Origin: Patescibacteria group bacterium
GTDB taxonomy: Bacteria > Patescibacteriota > Patescibacteriia > Patescibacteriales > Patescibacteriaceae
Direction of reading: 5' to 3'
Assembly: GCA_030583705.1 (NCBI GenBank)
Contig: CP129471.1
Coordinates: 796,506 to 860,505 of the forward strand
DNA length: 64,000 nucleotides
A program made the translations under genes and the position numbers. Positions 59,264-64,000 of the stretch are shown here, one piece after another. Within the stretch, counting starts at the first letter, position 1, and each line of letters begins with the position of its first letter. Under the pieces are notes generated by a model. That model was not told where the DNA came from and made no database searches. It was given only the letters and a program-made list of their open reading frames with translations.

Positions 59264-60379
59264 CTATTTTCTTATTGGCATTATTAGGTGGGTATATTCA
59301 CTACCACCCACCTCTCTAATAACACAAGGCGTATCTTTATTAACAACACTTAAAGAAACACCCTCAGTTGTTATTGAGTTTAAAACATCTATTAAGTAAC
59401 GATAATTAAGTGTTATATCGTTATCTTCGCCATTTACAACACCTTCAAGTGACGCTTCAAATTCTCCTAATTGTCCAGAGGTAGAAGATATTGCTATGGT
59501 GTTTTTTTCTTTTGAAACAATTAAAATAATATCATTTATATTTGTTTTAGCAAAAATAGAGGCGGCTTTAATAAGTCTAATTAACTCTTTAGTTGAAACC
59601 TCTATTTTAGTTAAATGTTTATCTGGTATAATTGAGGAATATTCAGGATAGCGACCATCAATAACTCTAGAAACAACCTCAACCTCACCAATAACAAATA
59701 AACATTGGTTATCATTTATATAAAGGGAAACCTCTTTAATTTCTTCGCTTTGTCCTAAACTCGCTATTCTTACAACCTCCTGAAGTGTTTTAGTTGGAAT
59801 AATTAAACGAGTACTTATCTTATTTTTATTATTTATTAAAACCTTTCTTTCACTTAATCTATAACTATCTGTTCCAACTAGGGTTATATTTTTTTCATCT
59901 ATAACCATTAAAACCCCAGAAAGTTCTGGTTTGTTTTCATTTTGGGCGGTGGCAAAAATAACCTGATCAATGGCTTGTGAAAATTCTTGAGGATTAATCT
60001 TTATTTCATTTTCTTTTTTAATTTCCGGAATGAATGGAAACTCCTCGGAAGATGTTCCTTTTATTTTTGTTTTTGCTTGACCGCAGCTTATAATAAGTTC
60101 ATCACCATCTTGCTTTATTTCAACTTTGTCATTGTCCATTAAAACAACGTACTCAGAAAGTAGTTTAGCGTCTACTGTATAAGAACCTTCTTCTTCAACT
60201 TTGCATCTTAAAATACTAGTTATACCTATCTCAAGATTGGTACTAACTAAAGAACAAGAACCTCCCTTAGCGCTTATCATAATATTATTCAAAATAGGTA
60301 AAGCAGTATTTTTAGATGTAACATGATTAACAGAGAAGACTGCTTGTCTAAGGTTTTTTTGTAGTGTTATTAATTTCAT
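59264..60379 (-). CDS. dnaN: DNA polymerase III beta subunit (sliding clamp)
   Basis: 371 residues with three clamp domains. Recognisable segments are MKLITLQKNLRQAV at the start, ATAQNENKPELSGVLM, GTDSYRLSERK and the C-terminal THLIMPIRK. It converges on the PBP gene, with adjoining stops. It follows dnaA across a 232-nt gap holding DnaA boxes. Confidence 0.97.
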   Translation of the reverse strand: MKLITLQKNLRQAVFSVNHVTSKNTALPILNNIMISAKGGSCSLVSTNLEIGITSILRCKVEEEGSYTVDAKLLSEYVVLMDNDKVEIKQDGDELIISCGQAKTKIKGTSSEEFPFIPEIKKENEIKINPQEFSQAIDQVIFATAQNENKPELSGVLMVIDEKNITLVGTDSYRLSERKVLINNKNKISTRLIIPTKTLQEVVRIASLGQSEEIKEVSLYINDNQCLFVIGEVEVVSRVIDGRYPEYSSIIPDKHLTKIEVSTKELIRLIKAASIFAKTNINDIILIVSKEKNTIAISSTSGQLGEFEASLEGVVNGEDNDITLNYRYLIDVLNSITTEGVSLSVVNKDTPCVIREVGGSEYTHLIMPIRK

Positions 60380-60410
60380 ATATATAAATAACTAATAGTA
60401 ATAATAAGGC

Positions 60411-60493
60411 TGTGGATTAGGTGGATAAATTAAATTTTATTTAAACACTAGCCTTTTTTTGTTGTTAAATTTGTGGATAGAGTCTGTGGAAAA
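60411..60493. other. DnaA-box cluster, part of probable oriC
   Basis: Four boxes close to TGTGGATAA: 60411-60419 (TGTGGATTA), 60420-60428 (GGTGGATAA), 60472-60480 (TGTGGATAG) and 60485-60493 (TGTGGAAAA). All face the same way. An AT-rich stretch (60505-60580) beside them suits duplex opening. It lies in the dnaA-dnaN gap. Confidence 0.65.
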
Positions 60494-60611
60494 AATCAGA
60501 GGTAATTGTTTATGATTTTTATATTGGTTTTATTTGGTTTTTTATTAATACTTTATACACCGTTAAAACACAGAAAATTACCGGGTTTTACACAACTTAT
60601 TAAGCCCTATA

Positions 60612-61958
60612 TTAAGCTTGCATAAGTTGCTTAATAGATACTATTTGTTGTTTTAATTTTGGGTTTATTTTTAAATCTTCATTTATTTTATTACAAGCAT
60701 GAATAGCTGTTGTGTGATCTCTTCCACCAAGCTCTTTACCTATTAAAGGAAAAGAGGCACTTATTTCTTCTCTTAATAAATACATAGCTATTTGTCTTGG
60801 AAAAACTAATTCCTTTTTTCTACTTTTACCAATTAAATCCTTAGTGTTTATAGAGAAAAAATTAGCCACAGCGTCTATAATATTTTTACTAGTTAAAGAC
60901 TTTTCTTGTATTTCAACTAAGGTGGTGGCTAGGGCTTTTTTGGTTGATTCAATTGTTGGTTGAAGGTTATTAAACTCATAATAAGTAATAAGCCTAGTTA
61001 AAGCTCCCTCAAGTTCTCTTATATTAGTGTTTATGTTATGAGCTAAATAATTAAGTATTTCTTCGTTTAGATGAAAGTTTTTTTCTTGGCATTTATGGGT
61101 AAGAATAGCTAGTTTTGTTTCAAGGTCTGGGGTGGTTATATCTGCTATCATTCCCCACTCAAAGCGCGATAAGAGCCTTTTTTCAAGCGCTGGGATAGCT
61201 TTAGGTGGTCTATCTGAGGTTAAAACTATTTGTCTATTTGTTTGGTGTAATTCATTAAAGGTATGAAAAAACTCTTCTTGTGTTCCATCCTTACCAGCCA
61301 TAAACTGAATGTCATCAACTAGTAATAAATCAACATTTCTATATTTTTCTTTAAGTTGTTTAGCTCTTCCTGATCTAACCTCGTTTATATAGTCATTGGA
61401 AAACTTTTCAGAAGTTACATAAAGGATTTTATCAGTTTTTTTTAATAACTCATGACCAATAGCTTGTAATAAATGGGTTTTACCAAGACCCACTCCCCCA
61501 TAAATAAATAAGGGGTTATAAGCTTTACCAGGGTTATTGGCCACCGCTTGACACGCTGCAAAAGCTAATTCATTTCCTTTACCAACAATAAAATTGGAGA
61601 AAACATAATGTGAATTTAAACCAAAGCGATTAACAGCTATTAAGGGTTTATTTTGTGGAGGAAGCGCTTTTGGTTGCTCTTTATAAATCATCTCTTCCCG
61701 ATCTTTTTGTTTGGTTTTTATTAAGTATTTAATTTCTTTTATCTCTTCTTTAGAAACACTCCTTAGGGTTTTTAATATATCTTCAGTGTGCTTCTTTTCT
61801 AAATATTCTTTAACAAAGGCGCTTGGTGTACAAACTATTATTACCCCGTCATCAAAAGAGCTTATATAGGTTTGTTTAAACCAAGTACTAAAATTAGCGC
61901 GGGAAATATTTAATTCCATTTCTCCTAAAACAGCCTGCCAAAGTTGTTCGTTATTCAT
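60612..61958 (-). CDS. dnaA: Chromosomal replication initiator DnaA
   Basis: 448 residues: domain I (about 1-85), a short linker, AAA+ domain with Walker A GGVGLGKTHL (about 155), Walker B LLLVDDIQF (about 211) and a C-terminal helix-turn-helix with GGRDHTTAIHACNKI. It initiates replication at the boxes in this region. A short inverted repeat lies in its leader. Confidence 0.97.
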   Translation of the reverse strand: MNNEQLWQAVLGEMELNISRANFSTWFKQTYISSFDDGVIIVCTPSAFVKEYLEKKHTEDILKTLRSVSKEEIKEIKYLIKTKQKDREEMIYKEQPKALPPQNKPLIAVNRFGLNSHYVFSNFIVGKGNELAFAACQAVANNPGKAYNPLFIYGGVGLGKTHLLQAIGHELLKKTDKILYVTSEKFSNDYINEVRSGRAKQLKEKYRNVDLLLVDDIQFMAGKDGTQEEFFHTFNELHQTNRQIVLTSDRPPKAIPALEKRLLSRFEWGMIADITTPDLETKLAILTHKCQEKNFHLNEEILNYLAHNINTNIRELEGALTRLITYYEFNNLQPTIESTKKALATTLVEIQEKSLTSKNIIDAVANFFSINTKDLIGKSRKKELVFPRQIAMYLLREEISASFPLIGKELGGRDHTTAIHACNKINEDLKINPKLKQQIVSIKQLMQA

Positions 61959-61969
61959 AAGTGGGGAGG

Positions 61970-61984
61970 GTTGACGAGGTCAAC
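61970..61984 (-). promoter_or_regulatory. Inverted repeat in the dnaA leader
   Basis: GTTGAC-N3-GTCAAC, 11 nt before the dnaA start. There is no Shine-Dalgarno between it and the ATG. It may be an operator or a small leader hairpin. Confidence 0.45.
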
Positions 61985-62009
61985 TTTAAAAAATAATAAA
62001 ACTGTTTCA

Positions 62010-62038
62010 AGTATAGCAATAATCCCGGGGTGTGTAAA
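62010..62038 (-). promoter_or_regulatory. Promoter for dnaA
   Basis: Minus strand: TTTACA (plus 62033-62038), a 17-nt spacer, TATACT (plus 62010-62015). Confidence 0.5.
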
Positions 62039-62060
62039 AGTGTTTAATTTGTTTATAACC

Positions 62061-62079
62061 TGTTGATAACTTATCCAAG
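62061..62079. other. DnaA boxes upstream of dnaA
   Basis: Two imperfect boxes facing each other: TGTTGATAA (62061-62069) and TTATCCAAG (62071-62079). They lie between the dnaA and rpmH promoters and could control both, or be part of a bipartite origin. Confidence 0.45.
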
Positions 62080-62097
62080 AAAAACCAAATAAGAAGA

Positions 62098-62126
62098 TTG
62101 ACTTTTATTTAAAACAATGTTATTTT
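62098..62126 (+). promoter_or_regulatory. Promoter for rpmH-rnpA-yidD-yidC
   Basis: TTGACT, a 17-nt spacer, TATTTT (62121-62126), 50 nt before rpmH. Confidence 0.5.
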
Positions 62127-62175
62127 TCATGGGTATTTATCTAACAACTTTTATCTATATTTTTTAAATGATTTT

Positions 62176-62313
62176 ATGCCAAAAAGAACTTATCAGCCCA
62201 GCGAGAGAAGGGCTAAGAAAAAACATGGCTTTATGGCTCGTATGGAGACAAAAGCCGGAAGAAATGTTATTAAAAGGCGCAAAGCCAAGGGTCGCGCTGT
62301 TTTAACTAAATAA
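62176..62313 (+). CDS. rpmH: 50S ribosomal protein L34
   Basis: 45 residues, the standard length: [18 protein letters not shown], then [18 protein letters not shown]. It is first in the rpmH-rnpA-yidD-yidC cluster that usually lies beside dnaA. The rnpA start lies 5 nt after its stop. Confidence 0.97.
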   Translation: MPKRTYQPSERRAKKKHGFMARMETKAGRNVIKRRKAKGRAVLTK

Positions 62314-62318
62314 TTTTT

Positions 62319-62657
62319 ATGCTCCCAAAGGCGAATTGTATACGCCTAACAAGGGATTTTGAAAGAATTTTCTCTGAGAAAAGGGCGCTTAACGGAAAAT
62401 TTATTAAAATTAAGGTTATTGCAACGGGCTTGCCGGTTGTTCGTTTTGGTATAATAACCAGTACAAAGGTTAGTAAAAAAGCTGTTCTTAGGAATAAGAT
62501 AAGAAGAAGGATAAAGTCAATCTTAGCTAAAAACCTTATAAAAATGCCCTCAGGCTTTGATGTGGTGGTTATTTGTTCTCCGGCAGCCGCTAAGGCTAGT
62601 TTTTCTGATCTACAACAAGATATTAATGAAAGCTTAAGTAATTTTTTTAAAGATTAA
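62319..62657 (+). CDS. rnpA: Ribonuclease P protein component
   Basis: 112 residues, with the front [37 protein letters not shown] (the RNR core that binds P RNA), and a C-terminal helix. The protein helps the P RNA mature tRNA 5' ends. The P RNA itself is not in this window. Confidence 0.94.
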   Translation: MLPKANCIRLTRDFERIFSEKRALNGKFIKIKVIATGLPVVRFGIITSTKVSKKAVLRNKIRRRIKSILAKNLIKMPSGFDVVVICSPAAAKASFSDLQQDINESLSNFFKD

Positions 62658-62668
62658 AGATTGGTTTT

Positions 62669-62923
62669 ATGTCTTATTTTGAGACTATTTTAGTTAAATT
62701 TTTTGTTTTTTTTATTAGGCTTTATCAGAAGATATTATCACCTGATCACAGTTTTTTAAAAAACTTCTTTCCAAACGGCTATTGTAGATTTCACCCAACT
62801 TGTTCAAACTATGCTATAATGTCTTTAGGGAAGCATGGCCTTATAAAAGGATCATTTTTAATGATTAAAAGGCTTTTGCGTTGTCACCCCTGGAATAATG
62901 GTGGTTATGACCCTGTTCCATAA
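62669..62923 (+). CDS. yidD: YidD membrane protein insertion efficiency factor
   Basis: 84 residues: [15 protein letters not shown], then [19 protein letters not shown] and [17 protein letters not shown], all typical of YidD (the three conserved Cys are present). It is amphipathic and associates with the membrane near YidC. Confidence 0.94.
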   Translation: MSYFETILVKFFVFFIRLYQKILSPDHSFLKNFFPNGYCRFHPTCSNYAIMSLGKHGLIKGSFLMIKRLLRCHPWNNGGYDPVP

Positions 62924-62965
62924 ACAACCCAAGAGGTTGTCTTAATTTTTAATAAAAATCAATAT

Positions 62966-63730
62966 ATGGGAGGATTTTTCAATACATTTTTTTATGAGCC
63001 GATTTTAAACCTTCTGGTCTTTATTTATAATACCCTACCAGGGTCAGATATCGGCTGGTCAATTGTTATTTTAACAATAGTTATTAAGTTAATATTGTAT
63101 CCATTATCAAAAAAATCAATAGAATCACAAAAAGCCCTACAAGACCTGCAACCAAAAATTGAAGAAATAAAAAGAAAATATAAGGACGATAAAGAGGCTA
63201 TGAGTAAGGCTATGATGGATTTATATAAGACAGAGAAGGTTAACCCTCTTTCTTCTTGTCTGCCATTATTAATTCAATTACCCTTCTTTTGGGCTATTTT
63301 TAGGGTTTTTAATGATGAATTATCTGGCAAAACACTGGATATGATCTACCCCTTTATTGTTAACCCAGGCACCATGAATCCTATCGCCTTTGGTTTTGTT
63401 GATTTTTCTGAAACAAACATTGTTTTGGCTATTTTGGCTGGAGCCTCCCAATATTTCCAAATTAAAATGATGCCCAATAAACCGGCGGCTATTAAAAGCG
63501 AAGGGGCTAAAGATGAGAACATGATGGCTATGATGAATAAGCAAATGCTTTACATTATGCCTGTTTTAACGGTCGTTATTTGTATGACACTGCCCTCGGG
63601 ACTGGCTTTCTATTGGTTTGTCTCAACTATTCTAACCCTAGCGCAACAGTGGTATATATTTAGAAACAACCCTAAAAACAAAGAAAATAGCGGACAGGGC
63701 CAGGTTATTGAAGGTGAAATAATTAAATAA
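62966..63730 (+). CDS. yidC: Membrane insertase YidC/Oxa1
   Basis: 254 residues: five-helix YidC2 core with SDIGWSIVILTIVIKLILYPLS, a coiled-coil loop (QDLQPKIEEIKRKYKDDKEAM), PLLIQLPFFWAIFRV and GLAFYWFVSTILTLAQQWYIF. The Arg/Lys in helix 2 (around IVIK) gives the positive groove charge. It lacks the large periplasmic domain of Gram-negative YidC, as in Gram-positive and CPR forms. It inserts membrane proteins, probably including the many two-helix pilin-like proteins here. Confidence 0.95.
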   Translation: MGGFFNTFFYEPILNLLVFIYNTLPGSDIGWSIVILTIVIKLILYPLSKKSIESQKALQDLQPKIEEIKRKYKDDKEAMSKAMMDLYKTEKVNPLSSCLPLLIQLPFFWAIFRVFNDELSGKTLDMIYPFIVNPGTMNPIAFGFVDFSETNIVLAILAGASQYFQIKMMPNKPAAIKSEGAKDENMMAMMNKQMLYIMPVLTVVICMTLPSGLAFYWFVSTILTLAQQWYIFRNNPKNKENSGQGQVIEGEIIK

Positions 63731-63787
63731 GTAGTTTTATATAATTATATAACCATATAACCATATAATAATGGTTTAATAAATAAA

Positions 63788-63810
63788 AAATAGCCCACAC
63801 AGGGCTATTT
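63788..63810 (+). terminator. Terminator after yidC
   Basis: A 9-bp stem AAATAGCCC/GGGCTATTT followed by TTTTG. Confidence 0.85.
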
Positions 63811-63863
63811 TTTTGTTTGTTTAAATTAAAATAGACTTATAAAATAACTACTGAAAATAATAA

Positions 63864-63882
63864 GAGCCCCAACCGGGGCCTC
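63864..63882 (-). terminator. Terminator at the right edge
   Basis: A GCCCC/GGGGC core with a GAG/CTC flank (one bulge), then CTTATTATTTT on the minus strand. It ends a transcript entering from beyond the window. Confidence 0.65.
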
Positions 63883-63895
63883 ATTATAATTATTA

Positions 63896-63982
63896 TTAGA
63901 CCGCGAGTTGAGGCTCATACCCTAGTGGGTATAAGTCTCCTGGTGATTTAGGGACATGCCTTACAACCAACATTTGAACCAT
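63896..63982 (-). CDS. Possible 28-residue small protein at the window edge
   Basis: ATG 63980-63982 to TAA 63896-63898, reading a protein-like peptide (RHVPKSPGDLYPLGYEPQLAV). It ends 13 nt before a terminator. An in-frame stop lies just upstream of the ATG, so it is not the end of a larger gene. It could be a small ORF or chance. Confidence 0.25.
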   Translation of the reverse strand: MVQMLVVRHVPKSPGDLYPLGYEPQLAV

Positions 63983-64000
63983 TCTCTATTTTATGAGTTT

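Noticed and set aside
1-64000. An alternative genetic code (UGA as Gly, as in some CPR groups)
   Set aside because: Core genes such as dnaA, pnp and uvrA read through at full length, and several genes end at TGA where the family ends. The standard code fits.

Overview
The window is a 64 kb, AT-rich bacterial chromosome segment read with the standard code. The gene content suggests a Candidate Phyla Radiation (Patescibacteria) genome, probably of the parcubacterial type. The signs are arrays of two-helix T4SS_pilin-like proteins, prepilins fused to FISUMP domains, LCP and VanW envelope proteins, a short pyruvate kinase and few biosynthetic genes. This placement is an inference; a ribosomal protein or DnaA tree would settle it.

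Layout. Positions 1-14,600 hold core genes: an MBL-fold hydrolase, an LCP protein, der, a CNNM/CBS protein, pth, the rpsO-NYN-pnp-AI-2E operon, a Xer recombinase, a FISUMP prepilin, tRNA-Arg, tRNA-His and a HIT protein. Positions 14,700-20,300 form an accessory block of mostly unrecognised genes. It includes a fatty-acid desaturase, a 5'-truncated YggT-like gene, a gene remnant and a promoter-upstream repeat. Positions 20,300-28,800 carry alkD, pyk, yibE/F, a glycosyltransferase, a likely 6S-like RNA and uvrA. At 29,100-30,900 there is an AAA ATPase plus RloB pair, a probable antiphage module.

The main discovery is at 31,000-34,500: a complete diversity-generating retroelement (DGR). On the minus strand the order is target prepilin-FISUMP gene, hairpin, avd, template repeat (TR), reverse transcriptase. 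The TR (32408-32586) and the variable repeat VR (33153-33331) are both 179 bp. They differ at 15 positions, all adenines in the TR coding strand and all inside 11 AAY (Asn) codons. Every one of those 11 codons encodes a different residue in the VR. Direct repeats carrying a promoter, ribosome-binding site and hairpin leader bracket the cassette.

Positions 34,500-43,990 hold a DUF805 protein, a VanW protein, Hsp20, a double GspE/PilB ATPase in one chain, a permease, a phosphodiesterase and unknown proteins. Positions 44,000-50,200 are an information-processing block on the minus strand: nusA-tig-smpB-tmRNA, five tRNAs, infC-rpmI-rplT, secG and hup. Positions 50,300-53,600 hold a lipoprotein with a structured leader and six tandem T4SS_pilin paralogs. 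Positions 53,650-59,300 hold two GT-C-like membrane proteins and a class A PBP. The right end is the origin region: dnaN, dnaA, DnaA boxes, then rpmH-rnpA-yidD-yidC diverging.

Functionally, the DGR diversifies the exposed C-terminus of a type IV prepilin. The tandem GspE ATPase and the paralogous prepilin at 12.9 kb suggest a working pilus system to display it. Several core transcripts (rpsO, nusA, pnp and the lipoprotein) appear to carry hairpins in their leaders.
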